48,325 nucleotides of DNA from Acidobacteriota bacterium. Its GTDB lineage: Bacteria; Acidobacteriota; Terriglobia; Terriglobales; Acidobacteriaceae. Positions 18,098 through 25,196 of this stretch are shown here, in pieces (position 1 is the first letter of the stretch; each line of letters opens with the position of its first letter). Below the pieces are notes generated by a model. It saw only the letters and a list, made by a program, of their open reading frames with translations, made no database searches and was not told the DNA's origin. The DNA lies in the NCBI GenBank assembly GCA_021791875.1, contig JAJYVU010000022.1, positions 1 through 48,325 on the forward strand. Direction: 5' to 3'. A program made the translations under genes and the position numbers.

Positions 18098-18988
18098 TTA
18101 CGCCTTGCGTGCCAGCGTTGCCTGCGCCTCGGCTGGCAGATGGTAACTTTCCGCGTCAGAAGGAAACTCCCTCTGCGTCACATCCCGCACATACCCGGCA
18201 AGCGCCTCGCGAAACAGCGCCGCCGCGTCCGCATACTGCCGTACAAACTTCGGGGGCCTGCTAAAGCTCAAATTCACAAGATCATGAAACACGAGGATTT
18301 GTCCATCGCAATCTGGACCCGCGCCAATTCCGATCGTCGGAATCCCTACTTCTTCGGTAATCCGCGCCGCCACTTCCCTTGGCATCCCCTCCAGCACCAG
18401 CAGCACCGCGCCCGCCGACTCCAGCGCATGCGCGTCGTGCATCAGCTTCCCGATCGCCGCCACCGTCTTGCCCTGCACCTTGTAGCCGCCCATCCGGTGA
18501 ACCGACTGCGGCGTCAGTCCCAGGTGTCCCACCACCGGAATTTCTGCGTCCGTCAGCCGCTCTACCATCTCCGCACGCGACGCTCCGCCCTCAATCTTCA
18601 CCGCCTCTGCGCCGCCTTCCTTCACAAACCGCGCCGCGTTCGCCACCGCCTCGGCCGCCGTCACCTGGTACGACCCATACGGCATATCCGCTACCAGAAC
18701 CGCGCGCCGCACCGCACGCCGCACCGCACGCGTATGATGCAGCATCTCGTCTACCGTAACCGGCAGCGTGCTCTCGTAGCCCATCACCACCATCGCCAGC
18801 GAATCCCCCACCAGGATCAGATCCACCCCGGCTTCGTCCACCAGCCGCGCCGTCGCGTAGTCGTACGCCGTCAGCGCCGTAATCGGCTGCCCATGCTCTT
18901 TTTTCTCTTGTAGTGTCTGAAACGTAACCTTGGCCGGAACAGCCTGCGGTCCAGCGCTCTCGGCGCTGCCAAAGTGCGGTATGCTCAT
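18098..18988 (-). CDS. panB: 3-methyl-2-oxobutanoate hydroxymethyltransferase
   Basis: Transfers a hydroxymethyl group from methylene-tetrahydrofolate to alpha-ketoisovalerate, giving ketopantoate. 296 residues. Metal and substrate motifs: TAYDYATARLVDEAGVD, VGDSLAMVVMGYESTLPVT, VKIEGG, GHLGLTPQSV and GIGAGPDCDGQILV. A ~20-residue N-terminal extension precedes the core. GGAG lies seven bases before the ATG. It heads a panB-panC operon; ketopantoate reductase (panE) and panD are not in the window. Confidence 0.97.
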   Translation of the reverse strand: MSIPHFGSAESAGPQAVPAKVTFQTLQEKKEHGQPITALTAYDYATARLVDEAGVDLILVGDSLAMVVMGYESTLPVTVDEMLHHTRAVRRAVRRAVLVADMPYGSYQVTAAEAVANAARFVKEGGAEAVKIEGGASRAEMVERLTDAEIPVVGHLGLTPQSVHRMGGYKVQGKTVAAIGKLMHDAHALESAGAVLLVLEGMPREVAARITEEVGIPTIGIGAGPDCDGQILVFHDLVNLSFSRPPKFVRQYADAAALFREALAGYVRDVTQREFPSDAESYHLPAEAQATLARKA

Positions 18989-19867
18989 CGTCGTCTCCAG
19001 TGCAGCTCCCCTCGCTTGGCGGATGCTACCCGAATACCTCAGACCTTACGCCCACCACCCCACTTTCGTAAAGCCAATCCGCCCTCCTGCCCATCCACAA
19101 TCCGCCATTATCAACAGAGCAACTTATGGTTTTACGAATATTGAAATCCAAACTCCTACCAGATTCTGAAACCCTCTCGGCTCGCTCCAGCCCTAACCTT
19201 TTGATTCCATTACAACCCCGAAACGGCACTCGAATTGCGACTAAGCTTGGCAGCCAGAGACGTAAAGGCTCCCCTATTAGAGAGCCTGCAAGTTCGCTCC
19301 GGTTCGCGAGAGCTGAGACCTACGCGGTTTCGCCCCGGCCGGAGCATCAAGTCCCAATCTCCATCAAGTCCATGGATAGGGCATTTTCCGGGAGGCCAGT
19401 GACTGGCCATCATGATCGCCGTCTGCCCCGCGGACGGCGATTCTGTTTTGCGCCTTTCCCCGCTCCCGGCGCATCTAAGAAATAGATCACTTGTCAACGC
19501 CTCCAGCTCGGAGTAATATCGTCTTTGCCTATCGAGTAGCTGATGCCCGCCCCTTGGAAAGGCCGGCTCGCTGCATACATCGACTAGTCAAGACCCAGTG
19601 ATCAGTGCCCTTACACCGTCCGCGGCATCTCTTTGCAGCGGTTCATCGTTCGGTGAAGGAAACCATTCGGAGTGTTGCACGTTCGAAATTCGGCTCGGTT
19701 GCGTTCCGCAGGCTCGCGGCTTTCCACCGCTGGCCCCGTTGCGTCCGTAGGGCTCGATGCAGATCGCCCCTCGGCCTGCCGTTAACTATGGCCTTTTGAC
19801 CATCGCCGCCCCGTTTCCTCCGTAGAAACACGCGGCACTAACTATAAGTGCACCAGGAAGTGCAAGC
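18989..19867. other. Long intergenic region between panB and the receiver-like gene
   Basis: About 880 bp with no supportable protein gene. The middle (19266-19450) is rich in hairpins and listed separately. The remainder shows no repeats or tRNA that I recognise. The last ~15 bp contain AGGAAG, the ribosome site of the next gene. Confidence 0.5.
19266..19450 (+). ncRNA. Structured intergenic RNA candidate ending in a terminator-like hairpin
   Basis: Successive stems: AGGCTC/GAGCCT (19266-19287), GCTCCGG/CCGGAGC closing a ~50-nt domain (19296-19345), GGCCAG-TGA-CTGGCC (19394-19408) and CGCCGTC/GACGGCG (19417-19439) followed by ATTCTGTTTT. The order of stems with a final hairpin and T-rich tail suggests a plus-strand transcript. 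It does not match 6S, TPP or any RNA that I know, and no promoter is obvious. Confidence 0.3.
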
Positions 19868-20806
19868 ATGACACCAGAGCAGAACGAGACGCAGGGCTTC
19901 GCGGATTCGCAAGCCAGCTTCCCGCCGCCATCCGCGCCCGCACAGGGCTCCACAGCCGCTGAGACCGCCGACTCCTCCGCCCAGGCCAACGGCCAGAACC
20001 AGGGAGGCGGTCACGGCCGCCGTCGCCGCCGCCGCAAAAAGAACAAGCAGGCCCAGCAAAACCAGCAGGCCAGCCCCGGAAACCAGCAGCAACAGCAGGC
20101 CAACCCCGGAAACCAGCAGCCGCGCAAGCAAAAGAATCAGCAGAAGTTCCAGCGCCAGGCCAACCCCGGAAACAACTACGGCAACGGCAATGGACAGGGC
20201 GGTGGCCGCCGCAAAAACAAGCAGCGCAAGCAGCACACCTTCGTCGGCCCCATGGACCACAGCTACCGCGCCGTCAACGGCAACGTCGCCGACGCCCCGC
20301 CTGCCACCATCGATGTCCGCAACGGCACCGTCAACGGCAATGTCGGCGGCTATATGGACTCCATCTGGGACGCCCCGCTCCCCGTCCGCAAAGATGCGCC
20401 CACACGCATCTTCTGCTTCATTGACGACCTCTTCTTCGTCGCCAAAATCAACGAGGTCGCGCGCAAAACAGGCATCAAGGTCGGCTTCCTCAAGGGCGCC
20501 GAGAAGGAAGTCGTCGCCAAACTGATGGAAACCCCCGAAGAGGAGCGCCCTTCGCTCATCATCTTCGACCTCAACAACGCCAACGCCAAACCTCTCACCC
20601 TGATCCCAAAGATCAAGGCAAAGTTCAAGCGCGGAACCTCTGTCGTCGGATTCCTCTCCCACATCCAGGGCGACCTCAAGGTCAAGGCGCTCGAAGCCGG
20701 CTGCGATACCGTCATGCCACGCAGCGCCTTCTCCCAGAACCTGCCCAACCTGCTCCTCCGTCACGGCCTCGAAGAAGAAGCCTTCGACGCCCTCGACCGG
20801 ATGTAA
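19868..20806 (+). CDS. Gln/Asn/Arg-rich protein with receiver-like C-terminal domain
   Basis: 312 residues. The first ~150 are disordered: a run of six Arg in GRRRRRRKKNK and three QAxPGN-type repeats within Gln/Asn-rich sequence, as in nucleic-acid-binding tails. The C-terminal ~125 follow the CheY-like alternation: acidic DD near the start (CFIDDLFF), LIIFDLN at the phospho-acceptor place, VGFLSH at the conserved Ser/Thr, and VMPRS where receivers have a Lys (here Arg). It may be a pseudo-receiver binding module rather than a phosphorylated one. AGGAAG precedes the ATG. No kinase is adjacent. Function unknown. Confidence 0.75.
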   Translation: MTPEQNETQGFADSQASFPPPSAPAQGSTAAETADSSAQANGQNQGGGHGRRRRRRKKNKQAQQNQQASPGNQQQQQANPGNQQPRKQKNQQKFQRQANPGNNYGNGNGQGGGRRKNKQRKQHTFVGPMDHSYRAVNGNVADAPPATIDVRNGTVNGNVGGYMDSIWDAPLPVRKDAPTRIFCFIDDLFFVAKINEVARKTGIKVGFLKGAEKEVVAKLMETPEEERPSLIIFDLNNANAKPLTLIPKIKAKFKRGTSVVGFLSHIQGDLKVKALEAGCDTVMPRSAFSQNLPNLLLRHGLEEEAFDALDRM

Positions 20807-20820
20807 GCAGTAGGAAATGT

Positions 20821-20856
20821 TGTCATTCTGAGGCGAAGCCGAAGAATCTGCATTTC
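20821..20856 (+). repeat. GTCATTCTGAG-type interspersed repeat
   Basis: The segment begins TGTCATTCTGAGGCGAAG and runs into GAAGAATCTGCATTTC, a form commonly seen between acidobacterial genes. Only this copy is in the window; a different 'GTCATCTCGACC' repeat is at 27917. Confidence 0.5.
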
Positions 20857-20877
20857 AACACCTTCGATCCAGACAAA

Positions 20878-20905
20878 GGCCCGCTCCCCGAGCGGGCTTT
20901 TGCTT
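20878..20905 (+). terminator. Intrinsic terminator of the receiver-like gene
   Basis: GCCCGCTC-CCC-GAGCGGGC stem (20879-20897) followed by TTTTGCTTT. The A-rich left flank gives a weaker signal for the minus-strand gene that ends at 20926. Confidence 0.85.
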
Positions 20906-20925
20906 TCCAGCAGCGCCACAAACCG

Positions 20926-21306
20926 TCAGGCCAGCCTGATCAGCGTCTGCAGTTCCCGCTCCAGTACGGCCTGCACCTGTTCCGGTGTCGCATTCGGGCC
21001 AACCGGCATACGCATGGAAATGACAGAGCCCCCCTGCCCTCGCGGCATCGCACGAACATACGCGCCGCCCCGCTTGCCTCCCGGCAGATCCCGCAGATAC
21101 TCGACAGCGAAGTCGGCCTCATGCGGAACCACTTCCAGAGAAAAGATGTCGCCGCCCTTGGTCACCCGGTAGGTCGAACCTCCGACGGGTTCCACACTCT
21201 CTGCAAACACCGGCGCCCATTGCGGGATCAGAACAGGGTCCACCAGTTTTGCATAAACGCGCTCAGGCTCCAGCTCGCACTCCATCACACACGTCACAGT
21301 TTCCAT
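20926..21306 (-). CDS. Small SRPBCC-fold protein
   Basis: 126 residues with the layout of the START/Bet v1-like (SRPBCC) superfamily: an N-terminal strand ETVTCVMECELEPERVYAKLVDP, IPQWAPVF (Trp after helix alpha-2), strands through DFAVEYLRDL, and a long amphipathic C-terminal helix TPEQVQAVLERELQTLIRL. These bind small hydrophobic ligands; substrate unknown. The start is ATG 21306 or GTG 21312; neither has a clear ribosome site. Monocistronic, convergent with the receiver-like gene. Confidence 0.6.
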   Translation of the reverse strand: METVTCVMECELEPERVYAKLVDPVLIPQWAPVFAESVEPVGGSTYRVTKGGDIFSLEVVPHEADFAVEYLRDLPGGKRGGAYVRAMPRGQGGSVISMRMPVGPNATPEQVQAVLERELQTLIRLA

Positions 21307-21547
21307 CGACACACAGCATCAGATGGAACCATCTTTTCCCTCGATGCACAAAACAGCACTCCCATGCTCCGCACCGCCTCTGGCTTGAGCGGGACGGAGA
21401 CATCCAGAGGCGCGCAATTTCTCCTCGCGCCTTTCTGGAAGCATGCGCGGGCCTCATCGATGCGAAGCATCGACCACCCATGGCGGAGCCGCTTCCGCAC
21501 CAGGCTACCGCCCGCCCGGCGAGTCCCTGCATCCAACCCACCATCCC

Positions 21548-22051
21548 ATGAATCTTTCCACCCTCCTCCAGGACCGTGCCCGTCTCCGCGAACTTCTCTT
21601 CCGTCTCAGCGTCCTCCTCAAGGGCCTCGACGCCCTGCTGGAAATCCTCGGAGCCATCGCCCTCTGGCTCATCAGCCCCGGCTTCCTCGCCTCCGCCGTC
21701 CACCTCCTCACCCAGGACGAAATCGCCGAAGACCCCCACGACCTCGTCGCAAACTGGCTCCGACACGCCGCCGCCCGTTTCTCGCTCTCCAGCGAGCACT
21801 TCATGGCCATCTACCTGCTCGCCCACGGCATCATCAAGATCGCCATCGTTGCCGCCCTGCTCCGCAACCGCCTCTGGGCCTACCCCGTCGCCATCTTCGT
21901 CTTCACCGGCTTTATCGCCTACCAGCTCTACCGTTTCACCCTCACCGGAGGCATCGGTCTTATCCTCCTCACCCTCTTTGACCTCATCCTCATCGCTCTC
22001 ATCTGGCTCGAATACCGCGCCCAGCGCCGCCTCCGCACCGCCATCCTCTGA
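21548..22051 (+). CDS. DUF2127 family membrane protein
   Basis: 167 residues with four predicted membrane segments (around LDALLEILGAIALWL, FMAIYLLAHGIIKIAIV, YPVAIFVFTGFIAYQLY and GIGLILLTLFDLILIALIWL). The HGIIK motif in the second helix and the basic tail EYRAQRR are typical of DUF2127. No function is established. I start at ATG 21548, directly before NLSTLLQDRARLRELLFRL, because the upstream frame is not protein-like. The 240 bp before it hold nothing recognisable. Confidence 0.72.
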   Translation: MNLSTLLQDRARLRELLFRLSVLLKGLDALLEILGAIALWLISPGFLASAVHLLTQDEIAEDPHDLVANWLRHAAARFSLSSEHFMAIYLLAHGIIKIAIVAALLRNRLWAYPVAIFVFTGFIAYQLYRFTLTGGIGLILLTLFDLILIALIWLEYRAQRRLRTAIL

Positions 22052-22121
22052 ATCCATCGCCGCCCGCTCTCTTCTTCACTGGCTCCCGCCCTCGCATTTG
22101 CTCTACTCTTGAATCAGCACC

Positions 22122-22211
22122 ATGGACCCGGCCCGTATCCACGGCATGAGCCTTTTTCGGAACCGCGACGGCAACCCCGCTGCCGCCATCAGGGAGCCAC
22201 GGCATGCGTAA
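22122..22211 (+). CDS. Possible 29-codon leader ORF overlapping the rnc start
   Basis: ATG-initiated frame (MDPARIHGM...REPRHA) whose TAA lies eight bases into rnc. Third positions are mostly C/G as in real genes here, and the overlap would couple its translation to rnc. No ribosome site is evident and the peptide is not recognisable, so it may be chance. Confidence 0.22.
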   Translation: MDPARIHGMSLFRNRDGNPAAAIREPRHA

Positions 22212-23082
22212 AGATGCGGATCAGGCCGCCGCGCCCCTCAAAACACCCGCCGACGCCGAACTCGAGGCCGCACTCGGTTACACCTTCCGCCGGCGCGAAC
22301 TCCTCACCTGCGCCCTCACCCACAGCTCGCTCGCCTACGAGCAGGCCGTCACACCCCAGCCCGCCCGCACCGACGCCAAAGCCGCGCCCAGATCGCCGAA
22401 AAAAAAATCCCGCGCCCACCTTGAAGACAACGAGCAGCTCGAATTCCTCGGCGACGCCGTCCTCGGCCTCATCGTCGCCGAGGCCCTCTATCGCGCCCAT
22501 CCTGAAATGAGCGAAGGCCATCTCACCCGCCTCCGCTCTGCCCTCGTCAGCCGCAAGCACATGGCCCAGGTCGCCCAGCGGCTCGAACTCGGCCGCTTCC
22601 TCCGCATGGGCCGCGGAGAAGAACGCAGCGGCGGCCGCAAAAAAGCCGCCCTGCTCGCCAACGCCGCTGAAGCTCTCATCGCCGCCGTCTACCTCGACGC
22701 CGCCACCAGCGACGCGCCCCACGACGGCCTCGTCGCCGCCCGCGACGTCATCCAGCGCCACGTCATCGATCCCTCGCTCCCGGCCCTGCTCGTCGAAGCC
22801 GCCAGCGGACCCAACATCGGCGACTACAAATCCACCCTCCAGGAATTCCTCCAGTCGGAGCATCGCGGCCAGCCCCAGTACGTCGTCACCGGCCAGACCG
22901 GCCCCGACCACCGCAAGCGCTTCCTCGTCGAAGTCCGCATCCCTGACTCACCCTCGCCCCGGCTCGCCCGCGGCGTCGGCAACACCAAGAAAAACGCCGA
23001 GCAGGAAGCCGCCCGCCGCGCTCTGCTCAAACTCCGCGCCACGCCGCTCCGCACCCCGACCAGCTCCGGAGACGCCGCATGA
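22204..23082 (+). CDS. rnc: Ribonuclease III
   Basis: Double-strand-specific endoribonuclease for rRNA and mRNA processing. 292 residues, longer than the usual ~230 because of a ~25-residue Ala/Lys insert before the signature and a Ser/Thr/Pro tail. Catalytic domain: LEDNEQLEFLGDAVLGL (Glu and first Asp present) and LLANAAEALIAAVYLD, where the final Glu is kept but the second metal-binding Asp (Asp114 in E. coli) is Asn. The dsRNA-binding domain is GDYKSTLQEFLQ...GVGNTKKNAEQEAARRALL. AGGGAG lies about ten bases before the ATG. Its stop overlaps lepB by ATGA, giving the common rnc-lepB operon. Confidence 0.93.
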   Translation: MRKDADQAAAPLKTPADAELEAALGYTFRRRELLTCALTHSSLAYEQAVTPQPARTDAKAAPRSPKKKSRAHLEDNEQLEFLGDAVLGLIVAEALYRAHPEMSEGHLTRLRSALVSRKHMAQVAQRLELGRFLRMGRGEERSGGRKKAALLANAAEALIAAVYLDAATSDAPHDGLVAARDVIQRHVIDPSLPALLVEAASGPNIGDYKSTLQEFLQSEHRGQPQYVVTGQTGPDHRKRFLVEVRIPDSPSPRLARGVGNTKKNAEQEAARRALLKLRATPLRTPTSSGDAA

Positions 23083-23969
23083 CCCGCCGCACCCCCATCC
23101 TCGCCGCCGCGGCTCCGCTGGCGCACGCCCCGCAACCTGAGCTCGAACCCGCAACCCGCAAATCTCCCCAAACCCTCCCGGAATCTCCGCCCCAGCCGCA
23201 CCCTCCGTTGCCGGAAGCACCCACTCCGGCCGCGCGCAACCCGCTGCCCTACGGCCCGCTCCAGACCATGACCTCGACCCTCCGCTTTCTGGTGGGCATC
23301 ATCTTCGTCTTCACCTTCATCGTCCAGCCCTTCCGCATCCCCTCGACCTCCATGTATCCCACCCTCAAGGTCGGCGACTTCCTGCTCGTCAACAAAATCA
23401 CCTTCGCCCCCGCCGGCCACTGGAGCTGGCTCCTGCCCTACCGCGCGCCCCGCGACGGCGACATCGTCATCTTCCATTTCCCTGAGAATCCCCCCGAGTA
23501 CGTCATCAAGCGCGTCATCGGCTCGCCCGGCGACTACCTCCACCTCCACCACGGCTTCGTCTTCCGCGACGGCCATCAGGTCTCAGAGCCCTACGCCGCC
23601 TACCTGCCCGCCGTCCCAGACCGCTTCCGCGACGACTTCCCCGCCGTCACCTACAACTACCCCGGCGCCGACTACCACTGGTGGCTCCGCATGCAGCACT
23701 ACGTCCATCACGGACAACTCGACGTACCCGCCCGCCGCTACTTCGTCCTCGGAGACAACCGAAACGACAGCCGCGACAGCCGCTACTGGGGCTTCGTCCC
23801 CCGCCGAAACATCGTCGGACGCCCTCTGCTCATCTATTTCTCCCTTCGCGAACCCTCCGGTCCCGCCTTCCCCGCGCTGCCGAATGATAAACTCGGACAG
23901 AAAACCGGTTATTTCGCCGGACTTCTCAATTTCGCGCGTTGGAATCGCGTCTTCCAGATCGTCCATTAG
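23079..23969 (+). CDS. lepB: Signal peptidase I, first copy
   Basis: Membrane serine protease that removes Sec/Tat signal peptides. 296 residues. A ~60-residue Pro/Ala-rich cytoplasmic tail precedes the membrane anchor (FLVGIIFVFTFIVQPF). The catalytic Ser is residue 91 in IPSTSMYPTL and the general base Lys residue 144 in YVIKRVIGSPGD; the C-terminal boxes are VLGDNRNDSRDSRYWGFVP. The ATG overlaps the rnc stop by four bases. The TAG stop coincides with the first bases of a MITE-like element. The unusually long N-terminus could instead be internal, with ATG at residue 64. Confidence 0.94.
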   Translation: MTRRTPILAAAAPLAHAPQPELEPATRKSPQTLPESPPQPHPPLPEAPTPAARNPLPYGPLQTMTSTLRFLVGIIFVFTFIVQPFRIPSTSMYPTLKVGDFLLVNKITFAPAGHWSWLLPYRAPRDGDIVIFHFPENPPEYVIKRVIGSPGDYLHLHHGFVFRDGHQVSEPYAAYLPAVPDRFRDDFPAVTYNYPGADYHWWLRMQHYVHHGQLDVPARRYFVLGDNRNDSRDSRYWGFVPRRNIVGRPLLIYFSLREPSGPAFPALPNDKLGQKTGYFAGLLNFARWNRVFQIVH

Positions 23970-24083
23970 AGCATTGCCCCTATTGGTTTAGACCGAAGCG
24001 AGAATGCCGACGCAGCTTTTCCCTTAAGAAAAGCTGCACTTGGTTGAATTCGGAAAGTTCACGGTAGTCGGGGAAATGCTCTA
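23967..24083. mobile_element. MITE-like palindromic element, copy 1
   Basis: 117 bp with terminal inverted repeats TAGAGCATTGCCCC and GGGGAAATGCTCTA and a central hairpin GCAGCTTTT/AAAAGCTGC around CTTAAG (24012-24037). About 80% alike to the copy at 30244-30361. No coding capacity. It starts on the lepB stop codon and splits two signal-peptidase genes. Confidence 0.75.
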
Positions 24084-24147
24084 AGTAAGAAGCAAGCAGG
24101 CAGTCGCGTTTCCGGCACCATTCGCGGTTTTCCGCGCCCTGAGGTTT

Positions 24148-24927
24148 ATGGAAAAGACGGTTGAGCAGAAAAAGTCAGACCAGAAGTCGCAAACAGACGA
24201 AACTCCCCTCGAAGCCCTCGCGTCCATCGCCAGCGTCCTGGTCATCGGCCTCTTCGTCCTCACCTTCATCTTCCAGAACTTCGTCATCCCCTCCGGCTCC
24301 ATGGAGAAGACCCTCCTCATCGGCGACCACGTCCTCGTCGACCGCGTCACCCTCGCACCGCCCACACACTGGGCCCAGTCCTTCATGCCCTACCGCAATG
24401 TCAAGGACGGCGACATCATCGTCTTCTACAAGCCCGGCCAGCCCAACATGTTCCTCGTCAAGCGCGTCATCGGCGTCCCCGGGGACCGCATCCACCTCAT
24501 CAACGGCGTCGTCTACCGCAACGGCATAAAGCTCAATGAGCCCTACGCCGCCAAGCCCAAGCCCGGCGACTACTTCCCCTACCGCGACGACTTCCCCGAT
24601 GTCCCGCCCCAGCCCGGCGATGAAGTCACCGCCGAGTGGGCCCTCGCCATGCCCAATTACATCCACGGCGAAAACCTCGTCGTCCCACCGGGCCACTACT
24701 TCTGCATGGGCGATAACCGCCCCGAATCCCTCGATAGCCGCTACTGGGGCTTCGTTCCACGCCGCAACATCGTCGGACGACCGATCTTCGTCTACTGGTC
24801 CTTTGAAATGCCGGCCAACGAAGAAAACAAGACCACCTTTGCCGATCACGTCGCCTATTTCATCCACGAGACCCTGCACTTCTTCACGCAGACCCGCTGG
24901 AACCGCACCTTCCATGTGGTGAAGTAG
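24148..24927 (+). CDS. lepB: Signal peptidase I, second copy
   Basis: 259 residues, shorter N-terminus than its neighbour. Membrane anchor VLVIGLFVLTFIFQNF, catalytic Ser51 in IPSGSMEKTL, Lys105 in LVKRVIGVPGD, and MGDNRPESLDSRYWGFVP. About half of the core is shared with the first copy, pointing to an old tandem duplication; both keep all catalytic parts, so both should be active, perhaps with different substrate preference. GAGG stands four bases before the ATG. The MITE-like element between the copies may add a promoter or uncouple them from rnc. Confidence 0.94.
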   Translation: MEKTVEQKKSDQKSQTDETPLEALASIASVLVIGLFVLTFIFQNFVIPSGSMEKTLLIGDHVLVDRVTLAPPTHWAQSFMPYRNVKDGDIIVFYKPGQPNMFLVKRVIGVPGDRIHLINGVVYRNGIKLNEPYAAKPKPGDYFPYRDDFPDVPPQPGDEVTAEWALAMPNYIHGENLVVPPGHYFCMGDNRPESLDSRYWGFVPRRNIVGRPIFVYWSFEMPANEENKTTFADHVAYFIHETLHFFTQTRWNRTFHVVK

Positions 24928-24956
24928 GACCTGTTAACACTACCAGGACGTCAGCG

Positions 24957-25054
24957 AAAGGAGCGGATTTTTTCGAGTGCAAGAAGTGACGAGCCACAAA
25001 TACCGGGCGTACTTTACCTGCGAGCGACGAAGCAATCGGGAAAATCCGCCCTTT
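24957..25054. repeat. Long imperfect inverted repeat
   Basis: Arms AAAGGAGCGGATTTTTTCGA (24957-24976) and its near-complement TCGGGAAAATCCGCCCTTT (25036-25054) enclose ~60 bp. Possibly another small palindromic element or a terminator for lepB. It has no resemblance to the MITE-like copies. Confidence 0.5.
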
Positions 25055-25196
25055 CCCCTTGGATTGCGGCCAAAGCCTGCCCATCCTTCCTTGTCATTTT
25101 CGACTGTGGACCCGCCACAGTCTTCGAACTCCGCCTCGGCTGAACAGATTTTGGCTCGCAACGCTGTTCGCCCTGGCAGTGTGAATAGGTCCTGAA

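Noticed and set aside
18700..18730. Possible tandem duplication RAVRRAVRRAV in PanB
   Set aside because: Segment length equals the usual PanB spacing between HTRAV and VADMP, so nothing is inserted.
19261..19345. TPP riboswitch or 6S RNA
   Set aside because: CTGAGA occurs once, but the second TPP core element is absent and the panel of stems does not give the 6S central bubble.
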